From: AP-15 sp963777435
Lineage (GTDB): Bacteria > Pseudomonadota > Alphaproteobacteria > ATCC43930 > CGMCC-115725
Direction of reading: 5' to 3'
Assembly (NCBI GenBank): GCA_963777435.1
Contig: CAVZQT010000002.1
Coordinates: 682,001 to 746,000 of the forward strand
DNA: 64,000 nucleotides
In this document: positions 18,541 through 27,983 of the stretch, piece by piece
Layout of the letters: every line of letters starts with the position of its first letter
Numbering within the stretch: position 1 is the first letter of the stretch
Made by a program: the position numbers and the translations under genes
Notes under the pieces: model-generated
Told to the model about the DNA's origin: nothing
The model's input: the letters and a program-made list of their open reading frames with translations, nothing else
Databases searched by the model: none

Positions 18541-19172
18541 ACTCAACCTGGATCCGCCGGCGGGGATTGCTGCTGGTTTTTTCATCGCCTTCCGGGGCGG
18601 GCAAGACGACGATCACACGGCGGCTTGTCGAACAGGATCCCGATCTTGCGCTGTCGATCTCGGTAACGACACGGCCGCCCCGCCCCGGTGAACTCGACGG
18701 CCGCGATTATCGGTTTATAAGCCAGGCTCGGTTCGATGAAATGGTGAGGCGGGGCGAGCTCTTGGAGCATGCGGGAGTGTTCGGCCATTCTTACGGCACA
18801 CCGCGGCAGCCTGTCGACGACGCGCTCGCCACCGGGCGCGATATCGTTGGCGATCTCGACTGGCAGGGAACGCACCAGCTCGCCAGCAAGGTGCGCGACG
18901 ACCTCGTCGCTGTTTTTGTTCTGCCGCCGAGCCTCCAAGCACTCGAAGAACGTTTGCGTAGCCGCGCTCAGGATGCCGACCCGGTCGTTGCCGGCAGAAT
19001 GGCCAAATCCGCCGAGGAGATCAGCCATTGGCCGGAATACGATTACGTAATCGTCAATGACACGATCGAAGACAGCCTGGCAAAGGCGAGGGCGATTGTC
19101 GCTGCCGAACGGCTGCGACGCGATCGGCAGACCGGGCTCGCCGAGTTCGTGGCCACCCTGCGCGCCGGATGA
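18537..19172 (+). CDS. gmk: Guanylate kinase
   Basis: A 211-residue kinase converting GMP to GDP. The P-loop is SSPSGAGKTTITRRL, and the GMP-binding block is SVTTRPPRPGELDGRDYRF followed by FDEMVRRGELLEHA. The lid and C-terminal block is YDYVIVND. It is translationally coupled to yicC (ATGA) and is the last gene of the fatty-acid/cell-wall operon. Confidence 0.97.
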   Translation: MNSTWIRRRGLLLVFSSPSGAGKTTITRRLVEQDPDLALSISVTTRPPRPGELDGRDYRFISQARFDEMVRRGELLEHAGVFGHSYGTPRQPVDDALATGRDIVGDLDWQGTHQLASKVRDDLVAVFVLPPSLQALEERLRSRAQDADPVVAGRMAKSAEEISHWPEYDYVIVNDTIEDSLAKARAIVAAERLRRDRQTGLAEFVATLRAG

Positions 19173-19174
19173 CA

Positions 19175-19196
19175 GGCGCCCCCGTCAGGGAGCGCC
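19175..19196. terminator. Possible hairpin between convergent gmk and phosphatase genes
   Basis: GGCGCCCCC and GGGAGCGCC form a near-perfect hairpin (one mismatch, short loop) in the 42-bp space between two convergent genes. No T-run follows on either strand, so it is only a weak candidate for shared transcript ends. Confidence 0.3.
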
Positions 19197-19214
19197 CATC
19201 CTTAGCGCAAGTGC

Positions 19215-20996
19215 CTAATAAGGCGATTTGCCGCTGTCGAGACCGAGGCCCGGCAACGCCTGGGTGCCCTCTATTTGCACCGATTGCAGGCTGTTTGGAT
19301 CGAGACCCAATGCGGCCAGGATGGTCGGGGCGACTTGCATCGTCTCCACCGGGCTAAAAACCGTCGAGGACTCCATCGACGGATTGGAGACCAGCATCAT
19401 CACGTTCGTGTCGTCGTGTGAGAAGCCGCCGTGCTCGGCGAGTTTCTTGCTGCTGCCCGAGTAGGTAACCCCGATATTCGGCTGGACGATGATATCGGGC
19501 GTGCGCGGGTCGCCATTTGGCGGGACCCCCGGCGGGTTGAACATCTGGGCGATCCCGGGTCCGGAGAAAATCTCGCCAATTCCGGCAATGTTGTTTGTCG
19601 CTGGCGACTGGCTTTCCGACATTCCCACGGCCTTTGCGGTGTCCGACGAATTTGACAGCCAGAGCAGCGAGATGTCGTCTTCGGTCGGGCCAATTCCCGG
19701 AGGGCTGTTCGATGGCTGCTCGGAGGGTGGCAGCAGGCTGTCCAGGATCATCGCCGGAGATGTTGTGATTGGGCTAGTTGAGTCCGGGATCGGATTCCTT
19801 GGCGAAACTTTTCCGATGCCGAGATATCGCGGGGAGTCGATGGGGCTCTGACCGTGCTTGGCCGAAATCACGATCAGGGTCGATTGATAGAGCCCGCGCC
19901 TCATGAGCTCGCTGACCATACTCCCGATCGCAGTGTCGGCGAACTGGATTTCGTCAAGCAGCGCTGGGCTCGGCGTGCCAATATTGTCGAGATAGCCGCC
20001 TATGACGGACGTGGTCGAGCCATCCGGTTGGGGGAACTTCTCGATCAACTTTTGGCCGACGCTGACCACTTGGAAATTCATCCCGAAGATCTTTGGGACC
20101 GGGCGGCGATACTTGCCGCTATGATCCTTGCCGTCGATCTCATTGAGGATCGCCTGCACTTTCAGGCTGTCGTAACATTGGATGTTTTGGAAGCTGTCGG
20201 TCCAGGAACCTGTTTGGGAGGGATCCCGAACCGTCTCGCAGCCCTTCACGTTGGGCAGCCCCACCACTGTCGAGTTGATTTCCGGCGAGTAGTAGTCGTC
20301 GACATTCGTGCCGTTGCCAGGGCCCGAAACGGACGAGTAGGCAGGATGCTTGTCCGACCAGGCCGTGTAGCCGCCGGCTTTGTGCACCACGCCGAAAATC
20401 GTGTTGGTCCGGACGAAATTCCACGGATAGACCGGGGCGCAGTTCCTATACGGATCGCGGATGAGCCGTGTCGGATCGATTGATGCGATGCCCCCATCCA
20501 AACCGTCGGGCGCTCCGCCGTTCAACTGGGTCTGGTCGCGATCGATTCCCTCCTCGTATTCGGTTCTCGTGCCATTCGGCATGTAGGGCGTGCAAGACCC
20601 GCCTGCGACGCCGTTGCCGGTGGTCTCCGTAGGGGGCGCAAGCACGCGGTCATAGGCTACGTCATAAAATGCGCCCACGGACCGTGGTGAGCCGCCGCTG
20701 ACCAATGCCATCAGCCCCGGGAACGAATCGGATGGCTTTGATGTGGCCGCCTCTAGATAATTCACCCCCGTCCGTCCGAGCGCGGCCAGATTGGGACAAT
20801 AGGGCGCACCACCGTTGATCCCTTGCGAGCAGTTGATAAAATCAACCGCGTGCATGCCGTCGATGCTGATCAGCAGCACCCTCTTGATGCCGTTGCCGTA
20901 GCCCCAACCGCCATTGCCGTCGGCCTGGGCCGACAGCCCCGCTGAAGCCGCCAAGAGCCCGGCACTGAGCATCGCGCTTCGCCAAATTTTAGGCAT
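19215..20996 (-). CDS. Secreted alkaline-phosphatase-superfamily hydrolase
   Basis: A 593-residue exported protein: a signal peptide (cleavage near SAQA, residue about 26), then a type I phosphodiesterase/nucleotide pyrophosphatase-like domain. Metal and nucleophile regions are visible: LLISIDGMHAVDF (Asp), KPSDSFPGLMALVSGG (nucleophile Ser), and IVISAKHGQSPID (metal-binding KHG). An aspartate/histidine pair follows near EHGGFSHDDTNVMMLVS. The substrate is unknown. The start at 20996 has GGAG eight bases upstream. It stands alone, convergent with gmk and next to rsmA. Confidence 0.85.
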   Translation of the reverse strand: MPKIWRSAMLSAGLLAASAGLSAQADGNGGWGYGNGIKRVLLISIDGMHAVDFINCSQGINGGAPYCPNLAALGRTGVNYLEAATSKPSDSFPGLMALVSGGSPRSVGAFYDVAYDRVLAPPTETTGNGVAGGSCTPYMPNGTRTEYEEGIDRDQTQLNGGAPDGLDGGIASIDPTRLIRDPYRNCAPVYPWNFVRTNTIFGVVHKAGGYTAWSDKHPAYSSVSGPGNGTNVDDYYSPEINSTVVGLPNVKGCETVRDPSQTGSWTDSFQNIQCYDSLKVQAILNEIDGKDHSGKYRRPVPKIFGMNFQVVSVGQKLIEKFPQPDGSTTSVIGGYLDNIGTPSPALLDEIQFADTAIGSMVSELMRRGLYQSTLIVISAKHGQSPIDSPRYLGIGKVSPRNPIPDSTSPITTSPAMILDSLLPPSEQPSNSPPGIGPTEDDISLLWLSNSSDTAKAVGMSESQSPATNNIAGIGEIFSGPGIAQMFNPPGVPPNGDPRTPDIIVQPNIGVTYSGSSKKLAEHGGFSHDDTNVMMLVSNPSMESSTVFSPVETMQVAPTILAALGLDPNSLQSVQIEGTQALPGLGLDSGKSPY

Positions 20997-21121
20997 TTCG
21001 TGCTCCGTTAATGTCCAAAAGCGCCGCGATCCTAGGCAAAGGCTATGACAGTTTCTTGACGGTTTAACGAATGCTTGTAGGCGTGCGGGCGATAACGGTG
21101 CGGCTTACTTGCTTAGCCTTG

Positions 21122-21970
21122 CTATACCTCGGCTATCGCTCGGGCGAGTGCGCAAAACTCGGCAACCGAAAGTTCCTCGGCGCGCGCGGTCGGTGCTACA
21201 GCGGCACGCGCAAGCAGGGTCTCTACCGGCAGGCCCAGCGCCTCGAGGCTCGAGCGCAACATTTTGCGGCGCTGGCCAAACGCGGCGGCGGTGACACGTT
21301 CGAGCAGCGCCTTGTCGGCAGCGGCCAGTGGCTCCGGGCGGGGGGAAATTGCGACGACGCTCGACGTTACCTTTGGCGGCGGTACAAAGGCGCGCGCCGG
21401 AATGTCAAACAGGATGCGCGGCTCGGTTAGCCATTGGGTCAAGACCGACAGCCGGCCATAAGACTTGGTGCGCGGCATCGCGGTCAGGCGCAGCGCCACC
21501 TCACGCTGGAACGTTAACGTCAAGCTCTCGAATGCGGTTATCTGATCCAGCCAGCCGAGCAATAAGGGGGTGGCGATGTTGTATGGCAGGTTTGCCACGA
21601 TCTTTCGCGGCGGCGGCGCTATCGCAGCGTAACCGATCTGCAGCGCGTCGCAGGCGGCGATCTCCAGCCGTCCTGGGTAGGCCATGGCAAGTTCCCCGAG
21701 GGCTGCAAGGCAGCGCGGGTCGCGCTCGATCGCGACGACATGCTGCGCACCCTCAGCCAAGAGCGCACGGGTAAGGCCGCCGGGACCGGCGCCGACCTCG
21801 ATGATATTGGCTTCCGCCAACGGGCCAGCGGCCCGGGCAATGCGCCGCGTCAGATTGAGATCAAGAAGAAAATTCTGCCCCAGCCGGCGCTGCGCCGCGA
21901 TCCCGTGCCGGGCGATGACTTCGCGCAGCGGCGGCAGCGACGCCGCGGCCGGCGCGGATGGCTCGCTCAG
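21122..21970 (-). CDS. rsmA: 16S rRNA dimethyladenosine transferase (KsgA), non-canonical start
   Basis: The enzyme dimethylates two adjacent adenines at the 3' end of 16S rRNA. Motif I is IIEVGAGPGGLTRALL, the catalytic NLPYNIATPLL is present, and FQREVALRL follows. Homology extends upstream through LREVIARHG and RRLGQNFLLD, well beyond the first ATG/GTG/TTG-type codon (TTG at 21820). No ATG, GTG or TTG occurs in frame between the conserved N-terminus and the pdxA stop. The best candidate is CTG at 21970, overlapping the pdxA stop as CTGA and giving 282 aa, the normal length. A hidden indel is the alternative. Confidence 0.88.
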   Translation of the reverse strand: MSEPSAPAAASLPPLREVIARHGIAAQRRLGQNFLLDLNLTRRIARAAGPLAEANIIEVGAGPGGLTRALLAEGAQHVVAIERDPRCLAALGELAMAYPGRLEIAACDALQIGYAAIAPPPRKIVANLPYNIATPLLLGWLDQITAFESLTLTFQREVALRLTAMPRTKSYGRLSVLTQWLTEPRILFDIPARAFVPPPKVTSSVVAISPRPEPLAAADKALLERVTAAAFGQRRKMLRSSLEALGLPVETLLARAAVAPTARAEELSVAEFCALARAIAEV

Positions 21971-22981
21971 GCGTGAGCCTCGGCCCGCGCGCGGCGGGTC
22001 GCCGCCATCTCCGCCGCGAGCCGCAATGCCGCGATCAGACTGTCGGCGCGGGCGATCCCCATTCCGGCGATCCCAAACGCGGTGCCGTGATCCGGCGAAG
22101 TCCGCACAAAGGGCAATCCCAAGGTCACATTGACGCCGCCGTCAAAGTCGATCGTCTTAATCGGGATCAAGGCCTGGTCGTGATACATGCAGAGCGCCGC
22201 ATCGTAGGATTGCCGCGCAGCGGCGTGGAACATCGTGTCGGCGGCGAGAGGTCCGCGCGCCTCAATCCCTTCACGCCGCAACATTGCAATGGCCGGCTCG
22301 ATGATGTCGATTTCTTCGCGGCCGAGTTCCGCCGGCCTCGCCCGCGTGGGGATTGAGCCCGGCGACTGCGAGCACCGGCTTCTCGATACCAAAATCGGCC
22401 TGCAGCGCGGCCGCGGTGATCCGGCCGGTCGCGACGATCGTTTCCCAGTTCAGCGCATCGACCGCGTGGCGAAGCGCCAGATGGATTGTTACCGGCACAA
22501 CCCGCAGCTGCGGGCAGACCAGCATCATGACCGGGGTCAATCCGCCGCCCGCGAGTTCGGCCAGATATTCGGTATGACCGGGATGGCGAAACCCGGCGCG
22601 ATAAAGGCTGTCCTTATGGATCGGATTGGTAACAAGCGCCGCCGCCTGCCCGCGACGCACGTCGTCGACCGCAGCGCTAATCGATCCGACGATCGCCGCC
22701 GCGTCGGCGGGGTCCGGCTGTCCCGCTCGCCCGCGCGGACCGGCTGCGGCCGGGATCACCGGAAGCGCCGAAGCGAAAATCTCGATGGCCTCCCCGGGAA
22801 CCTCTATCGCGCGAACCGGGACTGGCCAGCCGAGTTCGCCGGCGAGTTCGATCAAGCGGCCGGGATCGTCTCTAACGTAAAACGGCGGGATCCGGTCAGC
22901 TCGGTCGAGCCATGCCTTGAGGGCGATTTCGCCGCCAATCCCAGCGGGCTCACCCATCGTCAAGGCCAGCGGCAAACGCAC
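21967..22981 (-). CDS. pdxA: 4-hydroxythreonine-4-phosphate dehydrogenase, frameshifted
   Basis: A pyridoxal-5'-phosphate biosynthesis enzyme. The first 218 codons from GTG 22981 are canonical (LALTMGEPAGIGGEI, VTNPIHKDSLYRAGF, GHTEYLAELAG, AGLNPHAGEAGG). The rest is canonical in another frame (LGREEIDIIEPAIAML, YHDQALIPIKTIDFDGGVN, TSPDHGTAFGIAG). One extra base at about 22327 separates them, and removing it gives a continuous protein of about 337 aa with no missing residues. This is either a sequencing insertion or a very young pseudogene. It sits 6 bp after surA. Confidence 0.9.
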
Positions 22982-22987
22982 CGGCGG

Positions 22988-24481
22988 TCACACTCTGACG
23001 TCGACAAACGCGGCGCGTCTTAAATTTCGCAGGTAGCGCTGCGCCAGCATATCGAGACGACCGCGCATCAGGCTCTCGGCGACGTCGTCGCGCGTCGGGA
23101 CCACGGTTTTTGCCTGACTTTTGCTGCACACCATGATGACCCCGACGCCGTTCTTTTGCAGGATCGGTTGTGATGCTTTCCCGATTCCCAACGCCAAAAC
23201 CGCGTTGCGCATTCCCGGCGCAATCTGATTCAGGCGCAAATCACCTTGGCTTGACAGTTGCGACGCCTCCGCTTTGCCGATCCGCACCATGTCGTCGCAA
23301 TTCTTCGCCTCGTTCCTGGCACTCTGAGCCCGCGCGATCGCGGCGCGGCGCGCCTCATCGCTGGCCTGCGCGGGCAGCGGGAAGACGACCTGCACGACAT
23401 GCAGCGTCGTGTCGTCCTCGCTCGGAGCTCCGCCGGCGCCGCGCCGGTCGAGAACCAGCAGCAGGTAGTAGCCGCCGGGTGCGCGGATCGGCGGCGACAG
23501 CTCACCCGGGCGCATATCCGCCACCGCCTTGGCCAATGGCGGGCTCAATTCATCGGGATGAACCCAGCCGATGTCGCCGCCGACCGCCGCCGTTGCCGAT
23601 TGCGAGAATTGCTGCGCGACGGCGGAAAAGCGCGCACCCTGCTTCATTTGCGCGATCAGCCGTTCGGCAAGTTGCCGAATCTCGTCATCCTGGCGCGGAT
23701 TGTCGACGGCGAGAAAGATTTCCGCCACTCTTTCCTCAGGGGTCTTTTCGTTTTGCTTGAGACGTTTCAAAGCGCTGTCGATCTCGTCATCCGAAACCGG
23801 GTCGGTTTCCGCCGCCATCTGCCGGATCAACTTAGCCCACACGATCGATGCTGTGACCTGGCTTATCAACGCGCTCCGCTCAATGCCGTTGGATTTGAGG
23901 ACTTCGAAAAGTTGATCAGCGTTCATTTTGTTCTGCTGCGCGATTGAACCAACCGCTTTGTCGATCTCTTCTTGAGACGCAGCGATATTCTTGCGTTTTG
24001 CTTCCTGCAGCTCTAGCTTTTCGTCAACGAGGGTGCGCAACACCTGAGCAGCCAGGCGTTTGTGCGCCTCGGGCGTATCCGGGACCGCCGTCGACAGTGC
24101 AATCATCCGGATGCGCGAACTGAGATCGCCGACCGAGATCACATCATCGTTGACGACCGCGGCAATTCGCGTTTCGGGATAGGCTTGCGGCGCCGCCTGC
24201 TGGCCCGGTCCTGGCTGCGACAAAGATGGGCGCGCCGTCGGCGCCTCGAGCACGCGCGGGGACGCCGCTTGAGCCGCTACGAGCGTCGTCGCGAACGCCA
24301 CGCCGAGGATCTGGATGATCAGGAATGACCGAACAACTCGGACGGACCATTGGTCAACACGGCCGGCGCGGGTGATCTTATTCCCTTCCGCCAGCGCCGT
24401 CGCCGCGAACCCGGTTGGCGCAGCCTGACAATTGCGAACCATCGATCGAGACCCCAACGGGTATAGCCTGGCGCTAATCAT
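22988..24481 (-). CDS. surA: SurA-like periplasmic peptidyl-prolyl isomerase/chaperone
   Basis: A periplasmic chaperone for outer-membrane proteins. A hydrophobic signal segment (SFLIIQILGVAFATTLVAAQAA) precedes a SurA N-terminal domain (AAVVNDDVISVGDLSSRIRM) and a parvulin domain (FSQSATAAVGGDIGWV, DELSPPLAKAVADM). The start is uncertain: ATG 24481 overlaps the lptD stop as ATGA but leaves a long N-region before the signal helix, and ATG 24442 is the other option. It stands between lptD and pdxA, the same order as in many proteobacteria. Confidence 0.88.
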   Translation of the reverse strand: MISARLYPLGSRSMVRNCQAAPTGFAATALAEGNKITRAGRVDQWSVRVVRSFLIIQILGVAFATTLVAAQAASPRVLEAPTARPSLSQPGPGQQAAPQAYPETRIAAVVNDDVISVGDLSSRIRMIALSTAVPDTPEAHKRLAAQVLRTLVDEKLELQEAKRKNIAASQEEIDKAVGSIAQQNKMNADQLFEVLKSNGIERSALISQVTASIVWAKLIRQMAAETDPVSDDEIDSALKRLKQNEKTPEERVAEIFLAVDNPRQDDEIRQLAERLIAQMKQGARFSAVAQQFSQSATAAVGGDIGWVHPDELSPPLAKAVADMRPGELSPPIRAPGGYYLLLVLDRRGAGGAPSEDDTTLHVVQVVFPLPAQASDEARRAAIARAQSARNEAKNCDDMVRIGKAEASQLSSQGDLRLNQIAPGMRNAVLALGIGKASQPILQKNGVGVIMVCSKSQAKTVVPTRDDVAESLMRGRLDMLAQRYLRNLRRAAFVDVRV

Positions 24482-26856
24482 TGCGTGGTGCCACCAAACG
24501 ACGCGACGTTGCCGCCGATTTCGCCGATATTCTTGAATACCACACTGAATAGCACAGAGTAGCCTGGGGTGACCGCACCGTTGCGGATCCCCGACTGAGT
24601 AAGCGCTCCGACAAAGGCCATGCATTCGTCCTGATAGATCGCCGAGATTGAAGCGTAAAGGCTGCTATTGGCCGAGGTCGTCGTGGTCACCCCATTGATA
24701 ACGTTGGTGCTTCCCGAGAGGTTAAGGGTTTCGCTTCCCTGCAGCGACCAGTACCGGGTGAGCTTAGCCGTAGCGTTAAACGAAAGCTGTTCCTGCTTGC
24801 CGTATAGCACTGTTTGGCCGGTGGTCGGGTTGGTGACGACGTCGCTCGCGGCCTGCGCTGGTATCAGGATATAGGTCGCGCCGAGCTTCAGATTATTCGG
24901 GCCCGTATACACGGAAGCCAGCTGTTCCCGGTAGGCGAGGTTGGTCCCGTCGAGGCGAAATCGATAAATCAGATCGAGATATGAAATAGGCTGCAAGACG
25001 ACGCGGCCGACAACGTCGGACAAGCGATTGAACGCGCCCGATCCCGGCGGCAAAAACGGATTGACTTCGGCGCGATAACTCTGGCCGACGAGCGCGCGGT
25101 AGCTGCCGCCGTTATTGTCGTAGAGACCCAGCTTGAGGCCATAATCGACCCGTTGGCCGGTATCCACGACGTCGTAGCCGGCGAGGCGGTCGGGACGAAA
25201 CAACAATGAATCGTTGTAGTCGAACGAGAGGCTGTCCTCGTTGGGAATCTTGCGTTGGTTGCCGCCGTTGGGCCCAACATACACCCCAGCAATCGGTTCG
25301 ATCACCGGCGTCAGCAGACTGCGGTGGGTCAGCGGAAAACTCCAGGTCAGCCCGAGTTGGGGGAACACACGGCCTGTGACGAAGTTGGGGTTGATCGGCT
25401 CGGCCGCCGGCATGCCGTCCACCGGGAAATAGGCCGAGGGCAGATCGGGGTTCGATACCGGGCTCAAATCATTGACCCAATAACCGTCGCCCCGAGTGCT
25501 GGCATAAAGCTTGTACTGACTGCCGATCCCGTCCCGGAACGTTGCATCCCATGCGGCGCCGAGCGACACCCGCCTGGTCTGCGTGCCCTCGGCGCGAACA
25601 ATGTCGAGAAGGTTGCCGTTGAGGTTCCACCGACCGCCTAGTGCATCAGGCTCGCTCTGCCAGTTGCGATTGATGACGGGCAGCACGATGGGCTGGGTCG
25701 AAACCCCGACGCCGGGAATCAAGGGTTGGAATGCGTAGGCGTCGACATCGGTCGACGAGCGCAGGCCGAAGCCTTCGAGATAGGCGCGGCTGATCTCAGC
25801 ATTCAGCGGCGGATTGCCAAACCCGAATTGCAGCAAATAACTCTGATCGGTGGTGCGCTGCAAATTGAGGCCGGTGCGCCAATCCGGGGTGATATCGAAT
25901 TCGCTTGTCGAGTTGATGTTGCCGCGCAGCTGGCCGCCGCTCACCTGCGCGGTATTCGGATTGCTGAAATTGATGCTGCCGAGGGCGTCGATTGCGCCGT
26001 TGCCAAATTGCTGCCGGTATTCGGTTTCGAAGACCGGCCCCGCCTTGCTCGTGACCCGTGGAACCAGCGTGATGTCCTTGTCGGGTCCGAGCACCAGAAA
26101 GTAAGGGATGCTGACATTAGCGCCAACCGAACTGGACCCGCCGAATGACGGGGTCAGAAAACCGCTGGCGCGTTTAACCGAGGGGTCGGGCATCGACAAA
26201 TAAGGAAAATAAAAGATTGGCCAGCCATCGATCTGCATCGCCACATCGCGCATTTCAATCAGCTTGAACTCCCGGTCGTCGTCGATCCGTCGGGCAACAA
26301 ACTGCCAGGCCGGCGGCGCGCTCGGATCATTGCGGCACAGATCGCACGGCGAATAGACGGCGCGCCGCAGCTCGATCCGGTTCTTGTTGGTCAGCCGGGC
26401 CGTATTCGCGGCTAGTCGCGACCGGTCGGTCAGCAGCATCCTCACGCTTTCGGCGAAGCCGTCACCCATCGCCTTGCGAAGCTCGAGGTAATCGGCAAAT
26501 ACGATCTCGCCGGTCGGTTGCGACAGGCTGACATGCCCCGACGCGGTAATCGTATCGGTGCGCTGGTTGTAGGTTACGGTGTCCGCGAGCAGCACGGAGC
26601 CATTTTGCGACAGCTCGACATTGCCGCGAGCAATCGTCAAACCAAGGTCGTCGTTGTGCTCGAGTTCATCGGCGCGCAACACGATCGGCGCGTTTTGGTT
26701 GTTCTGCATCGATCGGGAGAAGCCGAACTGCGCTGCCGCCGGGAAGACGATCACGACAGCCATCGCCAGCCCGAGCAATGTTGCAATCAGCGGCAGCGAT
26801 GCACCGATCCAAAACCCACCCTGCCGGCGACCGAGCCCCGGCCATCGCGCCATCAC
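24478..26856 (-). CDS. lptD: LPS-assembly protein LptD
   Basis: A 792-residue outer-membrane beta-barrel that inserts LPS into the outer leaflet. A signal peptide ends near FPAAAQF. A periplasmic OstA/LptA-like domain (APIVLRADELEHNDD, ARGNVELSQNGSVLLAD) is followed by a long beta-rich barrel with repeated aromatic-girdle strands. Cysteines occur in YSPCDLCRND and in the C-terminal YQDECMAF, candidates for the structural disulfides. GTG 26856 overlaps the lptG stop as GTGA, with ATG directly after it. GGAAGACGG precedes both. Confidence 0.95.
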   Translation of the reverse strand: MMARWPGLGRRQGGFWIGASLPLIATLLGLAMAVVIVFPAAAQFGFSRSMQNNQNAPIVLRADELEHNDDLGLTIARGNVELSQNGSVLLADTVTYNQRTDTITASGHVSLSQPTGEIVFADYLELRKAMGDGFAESVRMLLTDRSRLAANTARLTNKNRIELRRAVYSPCDLCRNDPSAPPAWQFVARRIDDDREFKLIEMRDVAMQIDGWPIFYFPYLSMPDPSVKRASGFLTPSFGGSSSVGANVSIPYFLVLGPDKDITLVPRVTSKAGPVFETEYRQQFGNGAIDALGSINFSNPNTAQVSGGQLRGNINSTSEFDITPDWRTGLNLQRTTDQSYLLQFGFGNPPLNAEISRAYLEGFGLRSSTDVDAYAFQPLIPGVGVSTQPIVLPVINRNWQSEPDALGGRWNLNGNLLDIVRAEGTQTRRVSLGAAWDATFRDGIGSQYKLYASTRGDGYWVNDLSPVSNPDLPSAYFPVDGMPAAEPINPNFVTGRVFPQLGLTWSFPLTHRSLLTPVIEPIAGVYVGPNGGNQRKIPNEDSLSFDYNDSLLFRPDRLAGYDVVDTGQRVDYGLKLGLYDNNGGSYRALVGQSYRAEVNPFLPPGSGAFNRLSDVVGRVVLQPISYLDLIYRFRLDGTNLAYREQLASVYTGPNNLKLGATYILIPAQAASDVVTNPTTGQTVLYGKQEQLSFNATAKLTRYWSLQGSETLNLSGSTNVINGVTTTTSANSSLYASISAIYQDECMAFVGALTQSGIRNGAVTPGYSVLFSVVFKNIGEIGGNVASFGGTTQ

Positions 26857-27953
26857 CCGTCTTCCAAATGCAGCAGGGTCGAGATGCCGAAAATCAGACT
26901 GACGCCGGTTGGGGTCCAGGCGGCGAGCGCTACCGGCACTTTGTCCGAAATGCCAAGGGCGAACACAATGTTCGATACGACGAAAAGAATAAACCCAGCC
27001 GCCACGCCGCCAACGATCATCAACGTTGCGCCGCCGCGCCGCTGCATCCGAAGACTAAAGATGGCCGCGATCAAGACCATCGAACACAGCAAAAACGGAC
27101 GCGCAAGCAGGACGTCGTAATGCAGTCGATGACGTTGCGCGGGAAACCCGGATCGCTCGAGCAATTCGATGAAGCCGGGCAGATCCCAAAAAGACATCGT
27201 TTCCGGTGAGGCAAAGCTCTGTTCGATTTTGCGTGGGGTCAACTGGGTCGGCAACTGCCACTCGGTAAAAGCCTCGGGCGGCTTGTCAGGGCGCCAACGG
27301 ACGCCGTCTTCGATCACCCAGCTGCCGGTTTTGAGCCGCGCCGACCGCGCATCGATTCGCGACGTGAACCGCGTATGATCGTCGAAGAAAAAGACCGACA
27401 CGCTATCGAGCAGCCGATCGGGCGATGTAAATTTGCCGCCGTGAATGATGATCTGATCGCCGCTCCCATCGCTCTGACGAAGCCAGAAGCCAGCACTCGA
27501 CAACAGCGTGTCGCTCGGGCCGCCACCGCCAAGAATTTGGGCATCGAGCTTTTCAAAGGCTGCGGCGGCTCGCGAGGCAATCGGGTTGAAGATGGTTACG
27601 GCGACGACCCCGATCAGCAGCGCGACGAGGGCCGCCGGCATCAGAAATTGCCACACCGAGACACCGGCGGCGCGCACGATGACGAGCTCGTTGTGGCGGG
27701 TCAGTCGCCAAAATGCGAGCATCGTTCCAAACAGCACCGCAAACGGCAACACATCTTGCGCGGTCTGGGGGGATTGCAAGGCCGCCATTTCGAACAACAT
27801 CCCCAGCGTCGCTTGCATCTTTGATCCGCCGCGGCGAATCAACTCGATGTAATCGGCCAGGAACGTGACCACCGCCATCGTCCCGAAAACACCGCAGAAC
27901 CAGAAGAAAAAGTGGCGGCCGATATAGGTTGAGAGGGTTTTTCCGAGGTGCAT
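26853..27953 (-). CDS. lptG: LPS export ABC transporter permease LptG
   Basis: A 366-residue YjgP/YjgQ-family permease of the LptBFG transporter that extracts LPS from the inner membrane. Transmembrane segments flank a periplasmic jellyroll domain in the middle. The conserved coupling-helix block is RLTRHNELVIVRAAGVSVWQ. ATG 27953 (MHLGKTLSTYIGRHF) is the family start. It is 30 bp downstream of lptF and coupled to lptD. Confidence 0.95.
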   Translation of the reverse strand: MHLGKTLSTYIGRHFFFWFCGVFGTMAVVTFLADYIELIRRGGSKMQATLGMLFEMAALQSPQTAQDVLPFAVLFGTMLAFWRLTRHNELVIVRAAGVSVWQFLMPAALVALLIGVVAVTIFNPIASRAAAAFEKLDAQILGGGGPSDTLLSSAGFWLRQSDGSGDQIIIHGGKFTSPDRLLDSVSVFFFDDHTRFTSRIDARSARLKTGSWVIEDGVRWRPDKPPEAFTEWQLPTQLTPRKIEQSFASPETMSFWDLPGFIELLERSGFPAQRHRLHYDVLLARPFLLCSMVLIAAIFSLRMQRRGGATLMIVGGVAAGFILFVVSNIVFALGISDKVPVALAAWTPTGVSLIFGISTLLHLEDG

Positions 27954-27983
27954 GCCTCGGCGTCTCGCAAGCAAAGCGGACAG

